DNA of 64,000 nt from an uncultured Eubacteriales bacterium (GTDB taxonomy: Bacteria; Bacillota; Clostridia; Tissierellales; Peptoniphilaceae), in the NCBI GenBank assembly GCA_902488815.1, contig CABTXP010000002.1:23789-87788 (forward strand), read 5' to 3'. Positions 16,091-24,829 of the stretch are shown piece after piece. A program made the position numbers and the translations under genes. The notes below the pieces were generated by a model, which worked only from the letters and a program-made list of their open reading frames with translations, was not told the DNA's origin and did not search any database. Within the stretch, counting starts at the first letter, position 1. The number at the start of each line of letters is the position of its first letter.

Positions 16091-18210
16091 TTACTTGTAT
16101 CTAAATTTTCTTCCGCCTTCACAGGCTCTACATATGGTTTAAGTTCATCCTTTGAGATGATAAATACTTTCCTCATGCTGTCGTTGTATACAACTTCCAT
16201 GTCCAAGTTCTCCGCAATAAATCTTATTGGCACAAAGGTTCTACCTGATTTAATCTTTGCGGAAGTGTCAATTGCTTTCTCTTCTCCGTTAATAAAAATT
16301 TTATTTTGTCCCACGGGAATTTTAATTTCCTTGTTTTCAAAGTTTAATACGACGATGCGATTTGCTTCGTCCCATTCTACTTTGCCGCCCATGCCTTCAG
16401 CTATAAATCTAATGGGCACAAGGGTCCTTGAGTCTTCAATAAAAGGTGCTTGGTCCATCTTCTTGTTGGCGTTATTTATCTTGTACTCCTTGGTGTTGAT
16501 GCCAAGTTCGACTACAGTGTTTGCGCTGTTGAATATATTGTATTCATAGGCCTTGTCCTTGTATGTGAAAATAATTTTGCCGTTGGAGCCGTTAAAGCTT
16601 TCCACATAGACATTGCCGTATTCTGTTACGTTTCCTGTAAAGCCTTCACTTGTTATGGTGAATATTGAAGGACTTATCTCAACTTTCTCACCTAAGGATT
16701 TTTTAACTACTGCCTTAATGTCAATACTTTCTCCGGGAGATAGAACTTTCTTCGCTCCTTCCAAGATGACCTTGGCATTTGTTAAATCATTTACCTTTAC
16801 GACCTTTGATGTGTTAATGCCTTCGGGAGTTTCCAAAACTATTTCCACTTCTCCCGGAGTTTGTGCCATCATGTATGAGCCGTTCCAATACTCAGTTCCG
16901 TTTCTGTCGTAGACATTTGCTGAAATATTTTGAGTGTCCATAGGTTGAAGTGCCGTGTCATATGCACCTCTTAAACCGAACTCCGCAGACTCGCCTACAA
17001 TCATTTCGTCGGGACCTTTTAATGTCACTCCGGAGAGCTGACCTGTGGCGGGCATAATGTTATACAGTCCAAGTCCGTTTACAACTCTTCTTTCCTGTGC
17101 GTTTCTCTCAGGGTTTACTACTCGTGTAAGTGTCTTGTCCCCAAGTTCTCTAACTACCATTGCGGTTGAGCCGCCGCCGTCTAAGTTGATGGCCTTGTAC
17201 ACTCCAATTTGTACCAGGAAATCGGACAGAGCATTTAAAGATATGCCCCTGGATCTTTCCGTTCTGCCTTCTACGGAAACAATGTAGAGAGTCTTGCCCG
17301 ACTGAGGAATTCCAGCTGCAGTACGTGCTCTCACTCCGCCAAGGGCACTCAAGTCTTTTGTGTACTTAACCTTTTGGTAGTTGTCTACAAGAAGTGAATG
17401 ACCGCCTAAAAGTGTGGTCCAATTTTTGTCAGGTGTAATTGAATAGTTTATATCCACCTTTGTCCCTACAGGCATATTCGCCTTTACAAAGTCATAGGCC
17501 TTCCCATCTACTTGTAAAATTATTTTGCCTTCAGGCACGGGATAGTCAAAATTCTTTCCCTCGGATATGTCTTCTACAATGCCTTCGCCGCTTATTAAAA
17601 CTTCAGAATTTTTACGATCTCCTCTTGTCTTTGCAGCCCAAAAGTCATTGTACATTTGAATTCTGTTTTGATGTGAGTAACTTGTGTCCGGTTCATACCA
17701 GTAGTAGCTCTTGTTAAGTCCGTCAATGGCAAAGGTGTTGCCGTTTGCGGTAATGCTGCCTTGAAATTTAATTTGTTCAATTGATGCGCCGTTTTCATTA
17801 AAGCCTAAGGTGTATGTGTCTTGAATCACACATGGTGAGACTAAAATTTTTCCGTCTATTACACTCACACCTTCAGGCGTGCCTTCAAGACGTGTGTTAA
17901 AAAAATCTCCGTTTACCATTGTAACCGCTCCGGTGGCCTCAGCCATTTCAGTTACACTTGCTCTTTGGGTGGTCTTGCCCTTCCCCGGCACTACGTTTAC
18001 TTTGACGTTTGGATTGTCTAAGTCAACTGTAAGGACATTTACTAATACCTGTTCATCTCCCACGGGAAATTTATACACTGTCCTCACTGTGCCGTGTGTT
18101 ACCTTTTCTTCTTTTAATTTTTGAATCTCAAAAGTGTCGGCAAATACTCCTGTAACTAAAATTGCAAGGACCATTGCCGTTATGATTAATTTATTAAATA
18201 ACTTATTCAT
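16087..18210 (-). CDS. Secreted phosphodiester glycosidase (NAGPA-like) with stalk domain
   Basis: 707 aa. A signal peptide (about 1-24) is followed by a NAGPA/phosphodiester glycosidase domain (about 80-375) with 'VTMVNGDFFNTR', 'RARTAAGIPQSGK' and 'AINLDGGGSTAMVV'. A long beta-rich middle part follows, then a C-terminal copper-amine-oxidase-like stalk domain (about 590-690; 'RTLVPIRFIAEGMGGKVEWDE', 'RTFVPIRFIAENLDMEV'). It probably removes phosphodiester-linked sugars from envelope polymers outside the cell. The same stalk type appears in the amidase and in the protein at 59296-60150. Confidence 0.88.
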   Translation of the reverse strand: MNKLFNKLIITAMVLAILVTGVFADTFEIQKLKEEKVTHGTVRTVYKFPVGDEQVLVNVLTVDLDNPNVKVNVVPGKGKTTQRASVTEMAEATGAVTMVNGDFFNTRLEGTPEGVSVIDGKILVSPCVIQDTYTLGFNENGASIEQIKFQGSITANGNTFAIDGLNKSYYWYEPDTSYSHQNRIQMYNDFWAAKTRGDRKNSEVLISGEGIVEDISEGKNFDYPVPEGKIILQVDGKAYDFVKANMPVGTKVDINYSITPDKNWTTLLGGHSLLVDNYQKVKYTKDLSALGGVRARTAAGIPQSGKTLYIVSVEGRTERSRGISLNALSDFLVQIGVYKAINLDGGGSTAMVVRELGDKTLTRVVNPERNAQERRVVNGLGLYNIMPATGQLSGVTLKGPDEMIVGESAEFGLRGAYDTALQPMDTQNISANVYDRNGTEYWNGSYMMAQTPGEVEIVLETPEGINTSKVVKVNDLTNAKVILEGAKKVLSPGESIDIKAVVKKSLGEKVEISPSIFTITSEGFTGNVTEYGNVYVESFNGSNGKIIFTYKDKAYEYNIFNSANTVVELGINTKEYKINNANKKMDQAPFIEDSRTLVPIRFIAEGMGGKVEWDEANRIVVLNFENKEIKIPVGQNKIFINGEEKAIDTSAKIKSGRTFVPIRFIAENLDMEVVYNDSMRKVFIISKDELKPYVEPVKAEENLDTSK

Positions 18211-18235
18211 TTCAACCTCCTCCTATAGTATAAGA

Positions 18236-18272
18236 CAAAAAAAGATCCCTCTCAAAGCTTTGAAAGGGATTT
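18236..18272 (-). terminator. Intrinsic terminator after nadE
   Basis: Minus strand AATCCCTTTCAAAG / CTTTGAGAGGGAT near-perfect stem followed by CTTTTTTT. It ends the hflX-yigZ-nadE unit. Confidence 0.85.
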
Positions 18273-18288
18273 AATAAAAATGTAATAT

Positions 18289-19008
18289 TCAATCTTCCCA
18301 TGTGCCTTTATACATTGGCGCCATTCTTCTCTTGTGATGTGAAATGCTGTGAAGTCTTGTGATTTTTTTAAGAGCTTCTTCAGGTACATCTTCTCCTCTT
18401 AAGAAGCCGTCAATGTCCTTGTATCTAAATCCCATTTCGTCCTCATCCGTTTGACCTTTCCAAAGACCGGCGGAAGGTTTCTTGTCGATTATCTTCTTAG
18501 GGATTTTTAATTCTTCCGCAAGCTCAAAGACTTCTTCCTTTACAAGGTCGGAGATTAAAAGCATATCCACACCCGAGTCACCGTGCTTCGTATAGTAGCC
18601 AAGGTACAGCTCGCTCTTGTTTGAGCCTCCCGCCACAAGGCGGTTTAATGACTGTGCATAGTAATAGAGAGTTGTCATGCGAAGACGAGGCTTAATATTT
18701 GCCTTTGCCATCTTGTGCTCCGAGTCAAAGGAAGCCCTAATAAGTTCTCTATATGTGTTTGTAAGGTCCACCTTCTCCGTGGGAAGTCCAATAGTCTTTG
18801 CCACAAGAAGTGCGTCCTCTTCATCTTCATCCAAGCTTTCGCAAGGCATAATAAGTCCCAAGGATGTTTCGGGAAAGGCAAGCATTGCAAGTCCCGCCAC
18901 AACTGCCGAGTCAATGCCTCCTGACAATCCGAAGACGAGTCCCTTTGCTCCGGCACCCTTAACCGTCTCTTTAATCCATTCAACTCTCTTTTCAAGTTCT
19001 AAACTCAT
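18289..19008 (-). CDS. nadE: NH3-dependent NAD synthetase
   Basis: 239 aa. The adenine-alpha-hydrolase P-loop is FGLSGGIDSAVVAGLA. Other landmarks are 'KANIKPRLRMTTLYYYAQ', 'GGSNKSELYLGYYTKHGDSGVD' and 'KKPSAGLWKGQTDEDEMG'. It converts deamido-NAD to NAD with ATP and ammonia. There is no glutaminase domain, so it uses free ammonia. It overlaps yigZ by 4 bases and is the last gene of hflX-yigZ-nadE. Confidence 0.96.
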   Translation of the reverse strand: MSLELEKRVEWIKETVKGAGAKGLVFGLSGGIDSAVVAGLAMLAFPETSLGLIMPCESLDEDEEDALLVAKTIGLPTEKVDLTNTYRELIRASFDSEHKMAKANIKPRLRMTTLYYYAQSLNRLVAGGSNKSELYLGYYTKHGDSGVDMLLISDLVKEEVFELAEELKIPKKIIDKKPSAGLWKGQTDEDEMGFRYKDIDGFLRGEDVPEEALKKITRLHSISHHKRRMAPMYKGTWED

Positions 19009-19652
19009 TTTATACCTCCCATTATCTCTCCGTCTTTTGTAGGCAGTAGTACCTGCGATTTTTCTATAATTTCGTTGTTGGCGCTTGTTAAATTTTGTAT
19101 TTCTTCGTAAAACTTTTCAAAGTCATCCGACTTGACATAGAGCTTTAACATGACCTTGTCCGTGAAATTTTCTTCCAATATGTGAATGTTGTTTGTGTTT
19201 AAAAAATAATTTACGGCGCCGTGATAGGTGTAGTCGTAGCTTAGAGACAGCTTTTCATAATCCGTCATTTCCACTACAACTCCCGCTTCAAGTCCAAGGC
19301 TTCCGCCCTTGCCGTAGGCTCTGTAAAGTCCGCCTTTGCCAAGGAGCACGCCGCCGAAATATCTGGTCACCACTATACAAGTGTTGACTGCATTTTCTCT
19401 CTTAAGGACATTTAATATGGGAAGGCCTGCGCTGCCTTGCGGCTCCCCGTCATCAGAATATCTTTGAACGCCCATGTTCTCGCCGATAATATATGCGTAA
19501 CAATTGTGTGTGGCTTGGGCGTATTCTGTTTTTATTTCTTCAATAAAATTAATTGCCTCTTCTTCCGTTTCGCAAAAAGATACATTGGATATAAATATTG
19601 ACTTCTTCTCTTCAAACTCCGATGTTCCTCTTTTTAAAACAGTTTTGTACAT
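19005..19652 (-). CDS. yigZ: YigZ/IMPACT family protein
   Basis: 215 aa. The N-terminal UPF0029 domain has 'EFEEKKSIFISNV', 'ATHNCYAYIIGE', 'YSDDGEPQGSAGLPIL' and 'IVVTRYFGGVLLGKGGLYRAYG', all strongly conserved in YigZ. It is followed by a small ferredoxin-like C-terminal domain. The role is linked to translation in eukaryotic IMPACT but not settled in bacteria. It overlaps hflX by 19 bases and nadE by 4, so it is made in one unit with a ribosome-associated GTPase. Confidence 0.93.
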   Translation of the reverse strand: MYKTVLKRGTSEFEEKKSIFISNVSFCETEEEAINFIEEIKTEYAQATHNCYAYIIGENMGVQRYSDDGEPQGSAGLPILNVLKRENAVNTCIVVTRYFGGVLLGKGGLYRAYGKGGSLGLEAGVVVEMTDYEKLSLSYDYTYHGAVNYFLNTNNIHILEENFTDKVMLKLYVKSDDFEKFYEEIQNLTSANNEIIEKSQVLLPTKDGEIMGGIK

Positions 19653-20908
19653 CTTCCACCTGCACTTGTTATTTCATCCATTGCCTTATTGGAAATGTGT
19701 GCGACAAACTCCGCACCGTCATTTGTATATTCAATGTCTTTTAAGGTAAAGTTGTGTCTTAATTTTTCCAAAAGACCTAAGGCGTTATAGGGTAAAAAGC
19801 CTTTCACCTCAATGAGATTAAGCTCCAACTCTTCCTCTATTTGTTCCTTCAGCTTTAAAATATCTTCATCTGACATGGCACTGATGTATATTTTTTTCTC
19901 GTCCATTCCCGGCGGAACTATAGTCTCAAGTTCAACCAAGTCTTTTTTGTTAAAGACTGTCAAGATTTTTTTATCTTCTATGCCTATGTCCTTTAATATT
20001 TCCATCGTCGTATTGTATTCCATCACAAGGTCTTCCCCTGCAAGGTCTATTACGTGAAGTATTAAGTCGGAATACTTTATCTCTTCCAATGTGGATTTAA
20101 ATGCCTCAACTAATTTAGTTGGGAGCTTGGATACAAATCCTACAGTGTCTGAGATGAGATAGGGCCTGTTGTTTGGAAGTGTTGCGGACCTTGTACTTGC
20201 ATCCAAGGTTGCAAAGAGCATGTCCTTTACAAAAACTTCCTTTGACTCCTCGTCTTTTAATTTATTTAAAATTGTAGACTTCCCCGCATTTGTATATCCC
20301 ACCAATGTGGCTATGGGAATGTCTGAGTTTCTCCTGTCCTTCCCCGTCGTGGCACGAACTTGTTTTGCTTTCTTAAGCTTATCCTTAATAGAGTCTATTT
20401 CTCTTTTAAGTCTACGTCTGTCCGTCTCAATTATTTGCTCACCGGGACCTCTCGTACCGATACCGCCACCTGTACGTGACCAACCTTTTATACCTAAAAG
20501 CCTTGGCAATTCGTATTCAAGTGCCGCCATTTTAACTTGAAGCTTCGCCTCATATGTTGTGGCACGAAGGGCAAATATGTCCAAGATTAAATTTGTCCTG
20601 TCTACTACTTTTTTCTTTATCGCGTCGTTTAAGTTTCTAAGTTGAATGCCTGTAAGCTCGTCGTTAAAAACCACAGTGTCAATTTCATTTGACTCACAGA
20701 TCTCTTTAATCTCTTCCACTTTGCCGGGGCCTATTAAGTACTTGGGATTAAACCTGTCCATGTTTTGCGTGGTCTCGATAATGACCTCTCCCCCCGCCGC
20801 ATAGACAAGCTCTGAAAGTTCTTTCATGGAGTTGTCTAAATCATATGGGTATGCACCTAAATTTGTGCCTACTGTTAAAACTCTTTCAGTTTTGTTTGAA
20901 TTTTCGAT
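19634..20908 (-). CDS. hflX: Ribosome-associated GTPase HflX, apparent AUC start
   Basis: 424 aa if started at ATC 20908. An HflX N-terminal domain (VLTVGTNLG..., 'GGEVIIETTQNMDRFNPKYLIGPGKVEEI') precedes the GTPase domain with G1 GYTNAGKST, G3 DTVGF and G4 NKKDL. The glycine-rich segment 'TGGGIGTRGPGEQ' is typical of the family. HflX splits stalled or stressed ribosomes. The first in-frame ATG (20827) would remove about 27 conserved residues. There is no ATG, GTG or TTG between the upstream stop and that point. The context AGGTGATATTATC equals the rrf2 start AGGTGATATTATG with one base changed. Confidence 0.88.
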   Translation of the reverse strand: MENSNKTERVLTVGTNLGAYPYDLDNSMKELSELVYAAGGEVIIETTQNMDRFNPKYLIGPGKVEEIKEICESNEIDTVVFNDELTGIQLRNLNDAIKKKVVDRTNLILDIFALRATTYEAKLQVKMAALEYELPRLLGIKGWSRTGGGIGTRGPGEQIIETDRRRLKREIDSIKDKLKKAKQVRATTGKDRRNSDIPIATLVGYTNAGKSTILNKLKDEESKEVFVKDMLFATLDASTRSATLPNNRPYLISDTVGFVSKLPTKLVEAFKSTLEEIKYSDLILHVIDLAGEDLVMEYNTTMEILKDIGIEDKKILTVFNKKDLVELETIVPPGMDEKKIYISAMSDEDILKLKEQIEEELELNLIEVKGFLPYNALGLLEKLRHNFTLKDIEYTNDGAEFVAHISNKAMDEITSAGGRCTKLF

Positions 20909-20993
20909 AATATCACCTATTGGTTATTGTAGCATAAATGGATATATCATACACATTGACCGCTCTAAATGATATAATTTTCTTGGAGGCTGT

Positions 20994-23687
20994 ATGGAAA
21001 ACACAAATAATAAATCAAAATTAAAACTGATTTTATTAATACTTTTATTTATTTTTTTCATAGCAATGTCGTTCTTGGCCTATGGTGTGCTTGGTATCAT
21101 AGCAGATGCACCTGAGACTGATTTAAACAATATGGCATCGGCATTTGATCAAACCACTTCCATATACACTGAAGACGGAAGGCTTTTGGAAAATGTCGAG
21201 GCTGTTGAGTATAGAAGAATAGTAAGCATTGATGACATACCCGACAATTTAATAAACGCAATAATAAGTGTGGAAGACCAAAGATTTTATTCTCACCCCG
21301 GCATCGACATGCGAGGCATTTTAGGATCACTTGTCACAAACATAAAGGCGGGACGAATTGTAAGAGGAGGTTCCACCCTTACTCAACAACTTGTAAAGAA
21401 TGTCTACCTGACCAATCAAAAAGTTTACGACAGAAAGATTAAAGAGGCTTACCTTGCTCTTAGAGTTGAGTCTCACCTTTCAAAGGAACAAATTTTGGAA
21501 GACTACTTAAACATCATCAACTTGGGACAAGGCGCTTACGGTGTACAGGCTGCGGCATGGACATATTTTTCCAAAGACGTAAAGGACTTGAACCTAAACG
21601 AGTGCTCACTACTTGCAGCAATTGCCAAATCACCTGTGGAGTACTCTCCCTTTAAGCGCTACTACAAGGAGGACCTTAAAGGCGATGAAGAAATTTTTGC
21701 ACAAAGTGAAGTGGCAGGAGAGCTTATGTACTTTGTGAAAAATGAAAAGGCCTTTGACAGGCAAAAAATTGTTTTGAAAAAAATGTTGGAACTCGAGATG
21801 ATTTCAAAAGAAGAGTATGACAATGCCCTTTCAGCTGACAAAGACACCATATTAAACCCCGGCAAAAAAATATTCCACTCTCTCTCATCATACTCCATGG
21901 ACTACATAAGTAGAGACGCATCAAAAATACTTGCCGACTATTACAATGTTGACGAAGAAGATGCTCAGCACAAATTTTTCACAGGCGGCTATCAAATCTA
22001 CACTTCAATTGACGAAGGTATTCAACAAAAAATAGAAGGTATATACTCCGACTTTCAAGATTATTTTGCAACGGGTAAATTAAATTATAAATTAGACGAC
22101 TACAACAACGTTGTGGATAAAAACGGCGACGTAATTTACATAAACAGGTGGGGGTTCTTTGACGAGGACTTTAACATGATACTCGACGGCACAAACTATA
22201 AGCTCACTCCTTCAGGCGACCTTTTAATTACAAAAGCACTTTTTACAAAAGAAAATGACAACTACGACCTTATGGACTTACACGAAGAGATCGACGACAA
22301 ACTTCACACCTATACAGTGGGCACACTTAACATCCCCAAGGAGTACTTAGACAGCACTGAAGATTATGTAAAGGTCAAGGTTGAGTTTATAAAAGATAAC
22401 GAAGACTTTATGGAAGAAAATGAAGGTGTTGTAAAAATTGCAAGTAAGTACTTTCAAGTAGACAGACATCCCACACCTCAACCCCAGGCGGCTTCAATTG
22501 TAATGGAAAATGAAACGGGCCTTGTCCGTGCCATAGTAGGCGGCCTTGATGTAAAAAATTCAAGTCGTAAAATTTACAACCGCGCACTTGCACCTCGCAG
22601 TCCCGGCTCCGCAATAAAACCTTTGACAGTTGCGGCACCCTATTTGGAACACGGTGTAGTGTCCGACGTGGTGGAAGACATACCCTACATTGTGGATGGG
22701 GAAATTTTATATCCCAATCCATATCCGGGATACAAGGGCAGGCTCACTTTAAGAAAGGCATTGCAGTACAACTCAAGCACTGCATGCGTCAGATTTTATG
22801 AGTCAATGAAGGAAGAAGAAATAATTTCTTTCTTGGAAAAGCTTGGCTATATTCACGAAGACGATAACTTTGTAACCAGGGAAGAAAATCCTTTGTTAAA
22901 CGATGAGAACCCTGACTCTTTGGCACTTGGCAACATGGTCCGCGGCCTTACCTTGGAAGAGCTTACACAGGGGTACATGGCAGTTGCAAGAGAAGGAAAA
23001 TTTATAAAGCCTCAAAGTATAGTAAAGATTATAGATTCAAAAGGCGAAACTATTTACACGCGAGATACTGAGGAAAATGAAATAATGTCAAAAGAAAATG
23101 CCTACCTTGTGACCTCAATGCTCATGTCAAATGTGAAGAGAGGTTCCGCAAAAGGAGCAAAGATAAATAATTTCCAAACGGCGGCGACAATAGGTGTAAA
23201 CAAATTTAAGTCCTCAGTATTTGTGGAAGGATATACACCCTACTACACCATGGGATTTTATTTAGGTGCCGACTCACCTAAGATATCACTTGTGTCCTAT
23301 GAGGATGAAGCAATAGACTTTTGGCTCACAATTGGCAACGGAGTACACGAAAGCTTGCCGAAGAAAGAATTTATAATGCCCGACTTTGAACGAGCATATG
23401 TTTGTGAAAAGAGCGGCCTCTTAGGCACAAAACTTTGCGAAGAAAGAGAAGCCGGCAGTTTGGAATACTATGTCAAGGGCACAGTCCCCACCAAGTATTG
23501 CGACGAACATATTGAGATTGAAATATGTAAGGACAGCGACAGACTTTTCGGCGAAGATTGTCCGAAAGACAGCAAGGAAGAAAAAATATTTTTTAAGCGC
23601 AAGAATGAATACAATAAAATAGACATGAAAAATATTTTGCCCGACGACTATGAATTTGTGCCTGACTTGTACTGTAATATTCACTGA
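20994..23687 (+). CDS. Class A penicillin-binding protein, transpeptidase motifs altered
   Basis: 897 aa. A signal anchor (about 10-35) precedes a GT51 glycosyltransferase domain (about 60-235) with catalytic E94 in EDQRFYSH, GGSTLTQQLVKN and 'EQILEDYLNIINLGQGAYG'. The C-terminal transpeptidase domain keeps SxxK (S539-A-I-K542). However, SxN reads S-S-T (594-596), and the KTG site before 'GYTPYYT' reads T-I-G-V (732-735). A cysteine-rich tail follows, as in clostridial PBP1. It should polymerise glycan strands, and cross-linking activity is doubtful. Transcribed alone, divergent from hflX. Confidence 0.93.
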   Translation: MENTNNKSKLKLILLILLFIFFIAMSFLAYGVLGIIADAPETDLNNMASAFDQTTSIYTEDGRLLENVEAVEYRRIVSIDDIPDNLINAIISVEDQRFYSHPGIDMRGILGSLVTNIKAGRIVRGGSTLTQQLVKNVYLTNQKVYDRKIKEAYLALRVESHLSKEQILEDYLNIINLGQGAYGVQAAAWTYFSKDVKDLNLNECSLLAAIAKSPVEYSPFKRYYKEDLKGDEEIFAQSEVAGELMYFVKNEKAFDRQKIVLKKMLELEMISKEEYDNALSADKDTILNPGKKIFHSLSSYSMDYISRDASKILADYYNVDEEDAQHKFFTGGYQIYTSIDEGIQQKIEGIYSDFQDYFATGKLNYKLDDYNNVVDKNGDVIYINRWGFFDEDFNMILDGTNYKLTPSGDLLITKALFTKENDNYDLMDLHEEIDDKLHTYTVGTLNIPKEYLDSTEDYVKVKVEFIKDNEDFMEENEGVVKIASKYFQVDRHPTPQPQAASIVMENETGLVRAIVGGLDVKNSSRKIYNRALAPRSPGSAIKPLTVAAPYLEHGVVSDVVEDIPYIVDGEILYPNPYPGYKGRLTLRKALQYNSSTACVRFYESMKEEEIISFLEKLGYIHEDDNFVTREENPLLNDENPDSLALGNMVRGLTLEELTQGYMAVAREGKFIKPQSIVKIIDSKGETIYTRDTEENEIMSKENAYLVTSMLMSNVKRGSAKGAKINNFQTAATIGVNKFKSSVFVEGYTPYYTMGFYLGADSPKISLVSYEDEAIDFWLTIGNGVHESLPKKEFIMPDFERAYVCEKSGLLGTKLCEEREAGSLEYYVKGTVPTKYCDEHIEIEICKDSDRLFGEDCPKDSKEEKIFFKRKNEYNKIDMKNILPDDYEFVPDLYCNIH

Positions 23688-23715
23688 TTAAAATTTACAT
23701 GATAAGGTATAATAA

Positions 23716-23744
23716 TTGTTAAGAATATAGTGATAAAATATAAT
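23716..23744 (+). promoter_or_regulatory. Promoter of the 39-aa gene
   Basis: TTGTTA (23716-23721), 17-base spacer and TATAAT (23739-23744). The predicted start, near 23751, gives a transcript of about 160 bases ending at the following terminator. Confidence 0.75.
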
Positions 23745-23773
23745 AAATGAAAAGACCCTAAATGGAGGTAGAA

Positions 23774-23893
23774 ATGTTTAGAAAAATGACCCTATGGTAC
23801 AGCTTGCTGAAGCATAGAGGAAAGATTAACGGCTTCTTAAAGCTATACAAAAACTTGGTAAAACTGCATGTAATGAGAAAAAATAAAGGGTAG
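23774..23893 (+). CDS. Cationic small protein, 39 aa, own transcript
   Basis: A short gene from ATG 23774 to TAG 23893 with GGAGGT upstream, its own promoter and a terminator overlapping its stop. The product has no Asp or Glu, about twelve Lys/Arg, several aromatic and aliphatic residues, and a pattern such as 'LLKHRGKINGFLKLYKNLVKL' that would form an amphipathic helix. It resembles leaderless cationic peptides in general character, but I recognise no family. No transport or immunity gene is adjacent. It could also be a regulator-binding or ribosome-binding small protein. Confidence 0.65.
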   Translation: MFRKMTLWYSLLKHRGKINGFLKLYKNLVKLHVMRKNKG

Positions 23894-23921
23894 GCACGAG
23901 CCTACCCTTCTCTTTTTATTT
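23888..23921. terminator. Bidirectional terminator (39-aa gene / por operon)
   Basis: Perfect 8-bp stem GGGTAGGC / GCCTACCC with a 4-base loop (23888-23907), a T run on the plus side and A-rich DNA on the other. The stop codon of the 39-aa gene lies inside the stem. Confidence 0.9.
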
Positions 23922-24821
23922 ATCTTCCAATTTAGATAATATTTCCATTCTGTGGTCTGTAGTTTCTTGCAATAACTCTATGGCTGATTCATCCATATGT
24001 CTATATTTTTTTATTCCGTTTATGAATTCTTTAACTTTCATCGGATTTGGATTTTTTCTAACTTCTAATTTTCCATTTTCATATTCTATTAATGGAAATA
24101 TATTAGATTTTACAGCATTTCTCGCAAATTCAATACTTTCTTCGCTCTTATATCCCCATCCGGTCGGACATGGTGCAAATAGATGCAAGTAAGCAAATCC
24201 TCTTTTGCTGGCTTCTACACCTTTTTCTACTTTCTTTACAAAGTCATTCATATTTGATGGCGAAGCTGTTGCCATGTATTCAGGATTATGCATAAGCATT
24301 ATCAGAGGTAAAAACTTTGATGGTTCAGGTTTACCTTTGTGTAATTTTCCTATAGGTGTCGTAGATGTTCTTGATCCTTCAGACGTAGTAGAACTACGTT
24401 GATAACCGGTGTTCATATACCCTTCATTGTCATAACATACATAAAGGATTTTTTCGTTTCTTTCACAAGCTCCGGATAATGCCTGAAATCCTGCATCAGC
24501 AGTTGCTCCATCGCCTGCAAAAGCAATAACATTCACATCTTCTCTACCTATTTTTTGATAATATCTACTTACACCAGCAGCGAAAGAAGCAGTGTTTGTT
24601 AATAAGCTTAAGGTAACTGGAATTTTCATACCTGAAGTCTCATCCCATCCTATGCTCCCTGCTCCTGCCATGCATCCTGGCGGTATTATACATATAGAGT
24701 TAGGACCGGCAATTTTAAGCGTTCTTCTTAGCAACATTTCACCGCCGCAACCTTTACATGCTGAAGTTCCGTTGGTTACTAAGTCTTCTCTTTCTCTTAA
24801 TTTATCAATAAATGTAACCAT
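23916..24821 (-). CDS. porB: 2-oxoacid:ferredoxin oxidoreductase, beta (TPP) subunit
   Basis: 301 aa. TPP-binding subunit with CKGCGGEMLLRRTL near the start (two of the cluster or TPP-side cysteines), 'IPPGCMAGAG', and the TPP motif AGDGATADAGFQALSGACER...YDNEGYMNTG. It oxidatively decarboxylates a 2-oxoacid to an acyl-CoA and reduces ferredoxin. The motif set is that of pyruvate-type enzymes, but the substrate is not proven. ATG 24821 is chosen because AGGAGG lies 4 bases upstream; an earlier ATG at 24842 has none. Last gene of the transporter-porGDAB operon. Confidence 0.9.
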   Translation of the reverse strand: MVTFIDKLREREDLVTNGTSACKGCGGEMLLRRTLKIAGPNSICIIPPGCMAGAGSIGWDETSGMKIPVTLSLLTNTASFAAGVSRYYQKIGREDVNVIAFAGDGATADAGFQALSGACERNEKILYVCYDNEGYMNTGYQRSSTTSEGSRTSTTPIGKLHKGKPEPSKFLPLIMLMHNPEYMATASPSNMNDFVKKVEKGVEASKRGFAYLHLFAPCPTGWGYKSEESIEFARNAVKSNIFPLIEYENGKLEVRKNPNPMKVKEFINGIKKYRHMDESAIELLQETTDHRMEILSKLEDK

Positions 24822-24829
24822 ATTGCCTC

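Noticed and set aside
17439..17798. Antisense reading frames over the glycosidase gene
   Set aside because: They lack ribosome sites and recognisable protein features and follow from the codon pattern of the real gene. The same applies to many similar frames opposite other long genes.
20956..20979. TTGACC ... TATAAT in front of the PBP gene as a promoter
   Set aside because: The spacer is only 11 bases, too short for sigma-A. The TATAAT alone may be used, but I cannot define a -35.
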